From an uncultured Lachnospiraceae bacterium (GTDB lineage Bacteria > Bacillota > Clostridia > Lachnospirales > Lachnospiraceae), in the NCBI GenBank assembly GCA_910586705.1, contig CAJUJK010000002.1, forward strand, positions 124,001 through 188,000: DNA of 64,000 nt, given 5' to 3'. Within the stretch, counting starts at the first letter, position 1. Each line of letters opens with the position of its first letter. Made by a program: the position numbers and the translations under genes. Shown one piece after another: positions 15,562 to 23,657 of this stretch. The notes below the pieces were generated by a model. The model saw nothing but the letters and a program-made list of their open reading frames with translations, did not search any database and was not told the DNA's origin.

Positions 15562-16899
15562 TTATCTGTTATCCTTTCTCTCCCTAACAAAAAACTTCAG
15601 GGGCGTTCCCACGAAGCCGAAAGTATCCCGAATCTGATTTTCCAGATAGCGCAGATAGGAAAAATGCATCAGCTCCTTGTCGTTGACAAAAATCACAAAA
15701 GTAGGCGGTTTCACCGCAACCTGCGTCGAATAATAGATGCGCAGCCGTTTTCCCTTGTCCGACGGGGGCTGCTGCAGCGCCACCGCCTCTGTCACAATCT
15801 CGTTTAACACGCCTGTCGCCACGCGCATGGAATGGTTCTCATTCACCGCGTCTATGACATCATAAAGCTTCATCAGACGCTGTCCGCTCACCGCTGAGAT
15901 AAACATGATCTCCGCGTAGGACATAAAAGATAACACCTGTCGTATTTTCTGTGTGTATTCCTTTGCCGTCTGGTTGTCCTTCTCTATGGCGTCCCATTTA
16001 TTGACCGCTATAATCACGGCTTTGCCCCTGTCATGGGCAATTCCGGCGATCTTGGCATCCTGCTCCGTCACGCCCTCCACGGCATCTATGATGAGCACGG
16101 CGATATCCGCCCGCTCCACCGCCGACACCGTGCGGATAATCATATAGCGCTCCAGTTCCTCTTTTATCTTATTCTTTCTCCGAAGCCCCGCCGTATCAAT
16201 AAAGACATACTCTTTCCCATTATGGGTAATCTCCGTGTCCACGGCGTCCCTTGTGGTACCGGCGATATCCGAAACGATCAGACGGTTTTCACCGATCAGA
16301 CGGTTGATGATGGAGGATTTCCCCACGTTCGGCTTTCCGATGATTGCCACCTTGATGCGGTCATCTTCCTCCTCTTCCTCCGCCTCCTGCCCGAAATGGG
16401 CGATCACTTCGTCCAGAAGCTCTCCGAAACCGAGACGGTTCGTGGAAGATATCGGACAAGGCTCTCCGATCCCCAGATTATAAAACTCATAGACATCCGC
16501 CATATATTTCTTGAAATCATCCACCTTATTGACAGCCAGAACCACGGGCTTATGGGAACGTCTGAGCATATCGGCGACCTTGGAATCCGCATCCTGCAGT
16601 CCCTGCTTTACGTCCACCAGAAAGACGATCACATCCGCCGTATCTATGGCGATCTGCGCCTGCTCCCGCATCTGGGACAGGATAATATCCTTGCTGTCCG
16701 GCTCGATGCCGCCCGTATCAATCAGTGTGAAATTCCGGTCAAGCCACGAGACATCCGCGTAAATACGGTCTCTGGTAATGCCCGGTGTGTCTTTTACAAT
16801 TGATATCTTTTCACCTGCCAACGCGTTAAACAGGGTGGATTTCCCCACATTCGGTCTTCCCACCACAGCCACAATCGGCTTGGACTTTTTCCTGCTCAT
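15562..16899 (-). CDS. der: Ribosome-assembly GTPase Der (EngA)
   Basis: 445 residues with two tandem GTPase domains: GRPNVGKST ... DTGG ... NKVD in the first and GKPNVGKSS ... DTAG ... NKWD in the second, followed by a KH-like C-terminal domain. Der acts in 50S subunit maturation. The start is ATG 16899 (MSRKKSKPIVAVVGRP), eight bases after GGAG; the frame is open to 16938 but the extra residues are not typical. plsY follows with two bases between. Confidence 0.97.
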   Translation of the reverse strand: MSRKKSKPIVAVVGRPNVGKSTLFNALAGEKISIVKDTPGITRDRIYADVSWLDRNFTLIDTGGIEPDSKDIILSQMREQAQIAIDTADVIVFLVDVKQGLQDADSKVADMLRRSHKPVVLAVNKVDDFKKYMADVYEFYNLGIGEPCPISSTNRLGFGELLDEVIAHFGQEAEEEEEDDRIKVAIIGKPNVGKSSIINRLIGENRLIVSDIAGTTRDAVDTEITHNGKEYVFIDTAGLRRKNKIKEELERYMIIRTVSAVERADIAVLIIDAVEGVTEQDAKIAGIAHDRGKAVIIAVNKWDAIEKDNQTAKEYTQKIRQVLSFMSYAEIMFISAVSGQRLMKLYDVIDAVNENHSMRVATGVLNEIVTEAVALQQPPSDKGKRLRIYYSTQVAVKPPTFVIFVNDKELMHFSYLRYLENQIRDTFGFVGTPLKFFVRERKDNR

Positions 16900-17063
16900 A
16901 TCATATTCTCCATTTTGCTGCGGGAAACGGTTCGACAACAGTTATTCCGCACAGCCTTCTCTCCCATCCTGCCAACAAGTCATATACCGCTTGATTTTAC
17001 ATCATCTTCGCGCACTTGTAAAGCCAAACCCGCTTAAATTTAGAGAACGGAGGGCAAATCTTC

Positions 17064-17092
17064 TTGACATGTCCCCGCCATAATGATATAAA
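17064..17092 (+). promoter_or_regulatory. Consensus sigma-A promoter for the PRPP-synthetase gene
   Basis: TTGACA (17064-17069), a 17-base spacer and TATAAA (17087-17092). It lies about 70 bases before the start codon at 17163. Confidence 0.85.
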
Positions 17093-17129
17093 AAATTTAG
17101 AGTAAACATCTGCACTAAGAATAACAAAC

Positions 17130-17149
17130 CGTGCCCCGTGGCACGTTTT
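17130..17149 (+). promoter_or_regulatory. Stem-loop with T-run in the leader of the PRPP-synthetase gene
   Basis: CGTGCC-CCGT-GGCACG followed by TTTT, ending about 13 bases before the start codon. It could act as a weak attenuator or simply shield the ribosome site; the 6-bp stem and 4-base loop are directly visible, the role is inference. Confidence 0.4.
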
Positions 17150-17162
17150 AAGTGGAGTAAAA

Positions 17163-18356
17163 ATGCCTAATACAGAACAATTAGAACATTCCATGCCGGT
17201 GGCTGCCATGAAGCTTCTCGCTCCGAAGGCGGCTCTTCCTCTGGCAGAAAAAGTGAACAGTCATCTGGTGGAGTACCGCCGCGATCTGCAGAACGACGTC
17301 AAAAACGATCCCGCCTTCCACGGCTATATGGAAAAAAATTATCTGATGGAGGTGGATTGTCCCCGTTTCGGAACCGGGGAAGGCAAAGCCGTCCTGCACG
17401 ATTCCGTGAGAGGCAAGGACGTTTTTTTGCTGACCGACATCTGTAACCACAGTATTACCTACAGTATGAACGGTTTCACGAACCATATGTCCCCCGACGA
17501 CCACTATCAGGATTTAAAGCGGATTATTTCCGCCATAAACGGCAAGGCGCACCGTATCAGCGTGATTATGCCCTTTCTCTACGAGGGACGGCAGCACAAA
17601 AGAAACGGCAGGGAGTCTCTCGACTGCGCATACGCAATCAAGGAGCTGATGGATATGGGCGTATCCAATTTCATCACCTTTGACGCCCATGATCCCCGGG
17701 TACAGAATTCCGTTCCCATCAAGGGTTTCGACAATTTCATGCCCCCCTACCAGTTTGTTCGCGCGCTGCTGCGCATGGAGAAGAACCTGATTATCGACAA
17801 GGATCACACCATTGTCATCAGCCCTGATGAGGGAGCGCTGGACCGGGCGGTTTATCTCGCAAACGTTCTCGGGGTAGACACCGGTATGTTTTATAAACGC
17901 CGGGATTATTCCACGATCATAAACGGAAAAAATCCCATTGTGGCGCATGAATTTCTGGGAGATAATGTGGACGGGAAGGACGTGATCGTCATCGACGACA
18001 TGATCTCCTCCGGCGGCAGCATGATCGACACCGCCAGACAGTTGAAGAAAATGAACGCCAAGCGGGTCTTTATCTGCTGTACTTTCGGGCTGTTCACGGA
18101 CGGGCTCTCCGCCTTCGACACCGCCTACGAAAAGTGCCACTTTGACCGGATCGTGACGACGAACCTCTGCTACCAGCCGCCGGAACTTAAGGAAAAGCCC
18201 TACTACATAGAGGCAGATATGAGCAAGTTCATCGCATCCATCATCGACTTTATGAACCACGACGCCTCCATGGCGAATATCTACACGCCCACCGACAAGA
18301 TCCACCGGATTCTGTCGAAGTATAATAACCGCGAGGTGAGCGGGCTGGATATCTAA
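17163..18356 (+). CDS. prs: Ribose-phosphate pyrophosphokinase (PRPP synthetase), long form
   Basis: 397 residues, longer than the common ~315-residue form because of an N-terminal extension of about 65 residues. The PRPP loop VIVIDDMISSGGSMIDTA and the catalytic-region phrases ISVIMPFLYEGRQHKR, FDAHDPRVQ and VISPDEGALDRA identify the family. The enzyme makes 5-phosphoribosyl diphosphate from ribose-5-phosphate and ATP for nucleotide, histidine and tryptophan synthesis. It is a single-gene unit with its own promoter and terminator. A second, canonical prs elsewhere in the genome is possible. Confidence 0.88.
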   Translation: MPNTEQLEHSMPVAAMKLLAPKAALPLAEKVNSHLVEYRRDLQNDVKNDPAFHGYMEKNYLMEVDCPRFGTGEGKAVLHDSVRGKDVFLLTDICNHSITYSMNGFTNHMSPDDHYQDLKRIISAINGKAHRISVIMPFLYEGRQHKRNGRESLDCAYAIKELMDMGVSNFITFDAHDPRVQNSVPIKGFDNFMPPYQFVRALLRMEKNLIIDKDHTIVISPDEGALDRAVYLANVLGVDTGMFYKRRDYSTIINGKNPIVAHEFLGDNVDGKDVIVIDDMISSGGSMIDTARQLKKMNAKRVFICCTFGLFTDGLSAFDTAYEKCHFDRIVTTNLCYQPPELKEKPYYIEADMSKFIASIIDFMNHDASMANIYTPTDKIHRILSKYNNREVSGLDI

Positions 18357-18357
18357 A

Positions 18358-18393
18358 AAACTGCCGTGCCTGTATGGAACAGGACGGCAGTTT
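18358..18393. terminator. Rho-independent terminator between convergent genes
   Basis: AAACTGCCGT and ACGGCAGTTT pair over 10 bp, extended by CCTGT/ACAGG with one mismatch. It starts two bases after the prs stop codon and can also end the minus-strand kinase transcript stopping at 18418. Confidence 0.85.
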
Positions 18394-18417
18394 CTCATAT
18401 ATATACATTCAGTTTTT

Positions 18418-21246
18418 CTATGTCCTGTCTGTCCCTTCCCCCGCCACCGGGAACGTCAGATGTACTTTAAACAGATCCCCGTCCAGCTCGATCTCAAAAC
18501 TTCCCTTTTGCGCTATGGTCAGATTCTGTGCTATCGAAAGCCCCAGTCCGCTGCCCTCCGTGGTTCTGGATTCATCCCCTCTGATAAACCGCTCTGTCAG
18601 TTCCTCCGGTTTACATAATAGAGGATTCTCCGAGATATTTTTGATCGTTACCTGAATCCTGTCCGTCTCATCCTCCGCGCCGCGCTCTGCCTTATCCAAG
18701 GTTACATACACGCGCGTGCCGGGCATGGCGTACTTGTAAACGTTGTTGAACAGATTTTCCATCACACGCCAGATTCTGCGGCTGTCCGCCTCGATCACCG
18801 CATCCCGCGTATTCACATTCATCACGGTGGCGAGATTCCGTGTTTCAAACTTCTCGGAAAACTCCCCGATGGTCTGGTTCATCAGTTCCATCAGATTGAT
18901 CCGCTCAAAATGCAGGCTGATATTCCCGGAAGTGATCTTGCTCGCCTCCACCAGATCGTCCGTAAGCTGCTTCAGACGCTGGGATTTTTCATCCAGCACA
19001 CGGATATAATTCTGTACTTTCTCATTGTCCACCTGCTCCCTCTTGATCAGATCCACGTAATTTATGATGGAGGTGAGCGGCGTCTTGATGTCGTGGGACA
19101 CATTGGTGATCAGATCAGCCTTCATGCGCTCGTCCTTCATGCTGATCTCCACCGCTTCCCTGATGCCCTTTCCGATACTGTTGACGGAGTTTGCCAGACT
19201 CCTGTTGTCCCCGTGCAGCTCCTCCGTGTCAATCTGGTAATCTACCTGTCCCCCGGTAATGGTTTCTATGCCCTCCACGATACCCTGTCTCTCTTTGACA
19301 TCCTTGTAGAGAAGAATACCCACGATCACATCCACGATGCCGCCGAACAGAACCACAGGCATATCGCCGTGCCCCCACAGCCCAAACTCGAGGACAAAGA
19401 AATTGAACAGCAGGAACACGCCGTAGGGCACCCATGTCCGCAGGACTATGCCGCCATTATCGTACACCTTCCATACAAATTTCTTAAGCCGTCCGGCGAG
19501 ACGACACAGCCACGAATTTTTCCAGAGCGTCCGCGCCTTGATCCTTCTGACCAGACTGTAGAAGAAAAAGGTAAACAGCACATCCGCCGCAAAGACAGCG
19601 ATAAAAATAACAATCTTAAACCAGTCCTGATGCACCGCTTCCCGATAAAAGTCAATGTCGGTGGGATCAATATCTGCAAGCGCCGTCAGCACAACCGCCA
19701 TCCAGAGCGCCAGAAACGCAGCTCCAAAGGCGATAAGTACAGCGCCCTCCGTCGGAATCTTATCAAAAGCGTTCAGTCTGATGCGCGTCTCCCCGTTCTC
19801 GTCATATACCCTTCCCGTCATCACCATCTGGCAGACAAAGAGAATCAGATACAAGATTCCCGCCAGAAAAGCAGCCGTCACCCAGAGCCAGAGATTCGGC
19901 AGATATCTGGCGCCCTGCGTAAACGCATCCTGCGCCGGATAGGAACCGTCCACATCGATCCAGATTCTGACAGACTCCGGGTAGGCATAATCATAACTTA
20001 GCAGCATCTGCCTTACCGTCTCCGCATCAATCATTGTGTTTGTCATATATGACATATCCGCAAGACTGTAGTAAATGAATTTCTCCGTGGTGACGTTTTC
20101 GCCGTCATCCATCATCTGCAAAATGCACTTTCTGTAGGAACTGTTCTCCGGCAGATTGCTGTAATACATCCGCTCCCCGCCAACCGTCTTCTCGATCAGA
20201 AACCGAATGTTGGAATTTTTCACGTCGTAAAAGTCCTTGTACGCCATGTATTCATTATAGTTGTAGGCGAGACTCTCCGCCGCTTTCTGTACGTTGTGGC
20301 ACAGATCATAGTATTCTTCCCAGTCGGACACATACGCCTCCAGATTTTTGCCCTCAGCCGTCTTATAGCGGTTGACGAGGACTGCATACTCGTACACCTC
20401 CGCATCCGCATCGGATACCTCCGCCGCCGGGCTCTCCTCCACCAGAACTGACGCTGTCCCCTCTGTGGCATGATTCCCCAGCGCACTGGACGGCTGATAG
20501 TCCGCCACAAAGCCGGAATTCTCATCCGTCACCGCAAACTTCACGACCACCTCACCGGTCCCTTCCGCCGCCATCACGTCATTTACCACCGTATAATCCT
20601 TTACGTCAGACTTTAGATAGTTGGCGTCGGTGGTATTCTGGTAGCCGCTCTTCGGATCAATCGTCGTCACCTGCGTAGTATCTGCAAGAAATGCCTTCGC
20701 TTCTGCCCGGTTCATCTCCACATTGTTGTAAACAAAACCGTAGCTCTGCCATTTAAGCAGATCCTCCAGTCTGTAATTTACCGTCACATACTGCTCCGGC
20801 AGTCCGCTGCTTCGAGAGTTGTAAGCCGTCACATCCACAAGTCTGTCGCCGTCAAAGGCACCCTTCGTCTCCATCTGGCCGCTCACCACCCCATAGCGGA
20901 TCACATCCGCCACCGCACAGCCAAAGATATGGTTAAAGACCTCCGATTCCTCAAACGGCGTGCCCGGGTCTTCAAAGCCGTTATAATTGGTATAGCTGCC
21001 CCTCGAATGCACCCCCTCATACCGCACCGTCGAGCACACTGACACCACGAACACGGCAAACACCATAATCGCCAGCGCAGCATGTTGTAAGACCAGAAGA
21101 AACGTTTTCAGACCACTCCTGTTTTTTCCGGCTCTTTTCCTCTTCTGTTTTCTTCCGGCTTCCTTTTTCTCCTGCTGTCCTTCCTCCGCTGTCTCTCCTG
21201 CCGTCTCTAAAATCTCCGGGGTTTCCCCTAGCCCTGTATTTTCCAT
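18418..21246 (-). CDS. Large membrane sensor histidine kinase (HisKA/HATPase type)
   Basis: A 942-residue kinase. A cytoplasmic N-terminus (acidic then basic) precedes a first membrane segment near residues 55-75, then a large extracellular domain of about 370 residues. Several membrane segments follow (about residues 450-650), then a HAMP-like linker. The HisKA box NVSHDIKTPLTSIINYVDL carries the phospho-histidine; LFNNVYKYAMPG is the N-box and GSGLGLSIAQNL the G-box. The start ATG follows AAAGGA by seven bases. It lies 30 bases after the OmpR-type regulator, its probable partner. The ligand is unknown. Confidence 0.85.
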   Translation of the reverse strand: MENTGLGETPEILETAGETAEEGQQEKKEAGRKQKRKRAGKNRSGLKTFLLVLQHAALAIMVFAVFVVSVCSTVRYEGVHSRGSYTNYNGFEDPGTPFEESEVFNHIFGCAVADVIRYGVVSGQMETKGAFDGDRLVDVTAYNSRSSGLPEQYVTVNYRLEDLLKWQSYGFVYNNVEMNRAEAKAFLADTTQVTTIDPKSGYQNTTDANYLKSDVKDYTVVNDVMAAEGTGEVVVKFAVTDENSGFVADYQPSSALGNHATEGTASVLVEESPAAEVSDADAEVYEYAVLVNRYKTAEGKNLEAYVSDWEEYYDLCHNVQKAAESLAYNYNEYMAYKDFYDVKNSNIRFLIEKTVGGERMYYSNLPENSSYRKCILQMMDDGENVTTEKFIYYSLADMSYMTNTMIDAETVRQMLLSYDYAYPESVRIWIDVDGSYPAQDAFTQGARYLPNLWLWVTAAFLAGILYLILFVCQMVMTGRVYDENGETRIRLNAFDKIPTEGAVLIAFGAAFLALWMAVVLTALADIDPTDIDFYREAVHQDWFKIVIFIAVFAADVLFTFFFYSLVRRIKARTLWKNSWLCRLAGRLKKFVWKVYDNGGIVLRTWVPYGVFLLFNFFVLEFGLWGHGDMPVVLFGGIVDVIVGILLYKDVKERQGIVEGIETITGGQVDYQIDTEELHGDNRSLANSVNSIGKGIREAVEISMKDERMKADLITNVSHDIKTPLTSIINYVDLIKREQVDNEKVQNYIRVLDEKSQRLKQLTDDLVEASKITSGNISLHFERINLMELMNQTIGEFSEKFETRNLATVMNVNTRDAVIEADSRRIWRVMENLFNNVYKYAMPGTRVYVTLDKAERGAEDETDRIQVTIKNISENPLLCKPEELTERFIRGDESRTTEGSGLGLSIAQNLTIAQKGSFEIELDGDLFKVHLTFPVAGEGTDRT

Positions 21247-21276
21247 CCGCCTGTCCTTTCTTCCATGACGTCCGCC

Positions 21277-21972
21277 TTACGCATCCTTTTCCACCTTGTA
21301 GCCGACGCCCCACACCACTTTGAGGTATCTCGGCTCCTTGGGATTAATCTCGATCTTCTCCCTGATATGTCTGATATGCACCGCCACCGTATTGTCCGCG
21401 CCGATGGCTTCCTCATTCCAGATGCTCTCATAGATCTGATCTATGGAAAAAACACGACCGCAATTCTTCACGAGAAGCAGAAGAATGTTATATTCGATAG
21501 GCGTCAGCTTCACGCTGTCCCCGTCCACCGTCACTTCCTTGGTATCGTCGTTGATACACAGACCACCCACCTGAAAAAGCGCGTTGTTCTCCGTGTTAAG
21601 GTTCCCCAGCATCGTATACCGGCGGAGATTGGATTTCACCCTCGCCACCAGTTCCAGCGGATTAAAAGGTTTCGTGATATAATCGTCCGCCCCGATATTC
21701 AGCCCCAGAATCTTATCCGTGTCCTCCGACTTCGCCGACAGAAAAATAATGGGCACGCTGGAATATTCCCTGATTTTTAAGGTGGCGTGGATACCGTCCA
21801 GTTTCGGCATCATAATATCAATGAGCAGCAGATGGATCTGCTGTTCCTTCAATATGCGGATTGCCTCCTGTCCGTCATAAGCCTTAAAAATCGCATAGCC
21901 CTCCTGCATGAGATAAATCTCAATCGCATCCACAATCTCTCTGTCGTCGTCGCATACAAGAATATTAGCCAT
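21277..21972 (-). CDS. OmpR/PhoB-family response regulator
   Basis: 231 residues: receiver domain with CDDD, phospho-acceptor in LLIDIMMPKLDG, Ser and Lys switch residues (FLSAKS, YITKPF), and a winged-helix DNA-binding domain (LTPIEYNILLLLVKN, DNTVAVHIRHIREKIE, VWGVGYK). The start is ATG 21972 after AGAGGAG. It precedes the large kinase gene in a two-gene unit. VanR-type regulators look similar, but no resistance genes are nearby. Confidence 0.9.
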   Translation of the reverse strand: MANILVCDDDREIVDAIEIYLMQEGYAIFKAYDGQEAIRILKEQQIHLLLIDIMMPKLDGIHATLKIREYSSVPIIFLSAKSEDTDKILGLNIGADDYITKPFNPLELVARVKSNLRRYTMLGNLNTENNALFQVGGLCINDDTKEVTVDGDSVKLTPIEYNILLLLVKNCGRVFSIDQIYESIWNEEAIGADNTVAVHIRHIREKIEINPKEPRYLKVVWGVGYKVEKDA

Positions 21973-22060
21973 TGTTTTCTCCTCTTTCGTTAAACCGGTT
22001 TATGGTATCATTAAAACATGGAATCATAAAGGAATAGCTGGGAATTTCTTTAATACTTTC

Positions 22061-22915
22061 TTAATTTGCCGTAAGTCCCAGAAACGCGCCCAGATTTCCG
22101 CGCTGTCCCCTGCTTGCGCGGTGCGAAAACAAATAGCGGTCGTTATGGCATGTACACAGATCCGTGACCTGTATATTCTCCTCCAAAATTCCCGCCTCCG
22201 CCAGCACAATCTCGTTGGCACGCCACAGATCAAGCTGATATTTGCCACCGCCTTTCGCAAACAGTATCTCCCGTTCCTGCCCGGCTTTATGAAACGCCGA
22301 CGCAAAGGCGTCCGCCACATCCTCGCTGACCTCGTAACATTCCTGACAGATGGAAGGACCGACCGCCGCCACCAGATCCGCCGGATCCGTGCCGTATGCC
22401 TCCCGCATCCTTTCCACCACACAATGTCCCATACGCGCCACGGTACCCCGCCAGCCGGAATGCGCCAGCGCGACCGCTTTTCTCCTCGTATCCACAAAAT
22501 AGAGGGGCACGCAGTCCGCGAAAAAAGTCGCCAGATACACGCCCGGCTCGTCCGTCAGAAGCCCGTCCACATCGCTGTAATCCCGCTCTCTGGTAATCCC
22601 CTTCCCGCCGTCCGCCTTTCCCACAATCCGCAGATTCGTGGTGTGCGTCTGGTCCGAGCAGACCATATCCTCCACACCACAGCCGAGCGCCGCCGCGATG
22701 CGTCTGAAATTTTCATCCACCGCTTCCCTCTCGTCCCCTCTCGTATAACTCAGATTCATGGAACTATAAATCCCCTCGCTGACGCCGCCCATTCTCGTGG
22801 AGAACAAATGACTTATCCAGTCAATTTTCTCCAAAATAGGGAAGGTAAGGTACACAAGCTCCCCTGCCCGGTTTTCACGCATCTGCATGTTGTTTTTATG
22901 TCTATACCAGTCCAT
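22061..22915 (-). CDS. pgeF: Purine nucleoside phosphorylase / laccase-domain protein (YfiH/PgeF)
   Basis: 284 residues. Copper/zinc-site residues typical of the family appear in CSDQTHTTNLRIV, TFFADCVPLYFVD, LAHSGWRGTVARM and GPSICQECYEV, and the C-terminus has CTCHNDRYLFSHRASRG. Family members act on purine nucleosides and help peptidoglycan fidelity in E. coli. The start is set at ATG 22915 (MDWYRHKNN) with AAAGGG eight bases upstream; ATG codons at 22966 and 22990 are in frame but weaker. It is the last gene after yraN. Confidence 0.88.
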   Translation of the reverse strand: MDWYRHKNNMQMRENRAGELVYLTFPILEKIDWISHLFSTRMGGVSEGIYSSMNLSYTRGDEREAVDENFRRIAAALGCGVEDMVCSDQTHTTNLRIVGKADGGKGITRERDYSDVDGLLTDEPGVYLATFFADCVPLYFVDTRRKAVALAHSGWRGTVARMGHCVVERMREAYGTDPADLVAAVGPSICQECYEVSEDVADAFASAFHKAGQEREILFAKGGGKYQLDLWRANEIVLAEAGILEENIQVTDLCTCHNDRYLFSHRASRGQRGNLGAFLGLTAN

Positions 22916-23009
22916 ATATAAATCCCTTTCTTCATACAGCTTATTCTTGCCAATTGCGAAACTCATCTCAATGCTACAATTATTGTGCAAATAGCATAAC
23001 CCATATTAT

Positions 23010-23363
23010 TTATACAATGTAACTGAACGCATCCTTAATCCAGTTCATCTCTTCCCCGTCCACCGCCACCACGTCAAAGCGGATCGGCGTATCCTCCGGG
23101 CAGCAATGTATCACGCGGTAATAATCCGCCACCCGGCAGATCTTCCTCTGCTTGGCAAAGCCCACCGCCTCCGCCGCGGTGCCCCTGCTATTCCCCGAGC
23201 GGTATTTGACCTCGAAAAATACCAGATAGTCCCCGTCATAACCGATCACATCAATTTCCCCCTGCCGGTTACGGAAGTTGCGCTCCACAATTTTTACGCC
23301 TTTTGAAAGCAAACAGGCACAGACCTGTTCTTCCTTCTGTGCCCCTTTTTCCCTCTTATTCAT
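23010..23363 (-). CDS. yraN: YraN (UPF0102) family putative endonuclease
   Basis: 117 residues. The restriction-endonuclease-like core is plain: ERNFRNRQGEIDVIGYDGDYLVFFEVKYRSG gives the E-x-D ... E-x-K active-site pattern, followed by KQRKICRVADYY and RFDVVAV. The family is usually next to rnhB and ribosome genes, as here. The biological role is not established. It starts two bases after the ylqH gene ends, indicating one operon from rplS downward. Confidence 0.93.
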   Translation of the reverse strand: MNKREKGAQKEEQVCACLLSKGVKIVERNFRNRQGEIDVIGYDGDYLVFFEVKYRSGNSRGTAAEAVGFAKQRKICRVADYYRVIHCCPEDTPIRFDVVAVDGEEMNWIKDAFSYIV

Positions 23364-23365
23364 CC

Positions 23366-23656
23366 TTACGTGCCTTTCGCCAGTTTTGCCTTCACTTTAT
23401 CCATGGAATCCACAAAGATAAGGATCTCCGCCACCACCTCATACAGCTCCGGCGGAATCATATCCCCGATCTCCAGCCGGGAAAGCGTATCCGCCAGCTT
23501 ATCGTCCCGGTGGATCGGCACATCCGCCTCCTTCGCCTTCTCGATAATGCGCTCCGCCAGAGCCCCCCTGCCGGAGGCTATGACACGCGGCGCCTCGTCA
23601 TTCGGATCATATTCCAGCGCGATCGCCTGTTTGACTTTTTCCTTTTTCTTTTCCAT
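23366..23656 (-). CDS. ylqH: FlhB C-terminal-domain homologue (YlqH/FlhX type), without the NPTH cleavage motif
   Basis: 96 residues matching only the cytoplasmic switch domain of flagellar export protein FlhB: AIALEYDPNDEAPRVIASGRG, IIEKAKEADVPIHRDDKLAD, EIGDMIPPELYEVVAEILIF. In full FlhB the domain begins at an autocleavable NPTH; here that motif is absent. B. subtilis has the same small gene (ylqH) beside a FliK-like gene (ylqG) downstream of rnhB, and the order is conserved here. It may interact with the export gate or be a stand-alone relative; function unproven. Confidence 0.85.
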   Translation of the reverse strand: MEKKKEKVKQAIALEYDPNDEAPRVIASGRGALAERIIEKAKEADVPIHRDDKLADTLSRLEIGDMIPPELYEVVAEILIFVDSMDKVKAKLAKGT

Positions 23657-23657
23657 T

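Noticed and set aside
16900..16938. N-terminal extension of Der from the earlier ATG
   Set aside because: The extra 13 residues do not belong to the family, and the ribosome site supports the ATG at 16899.
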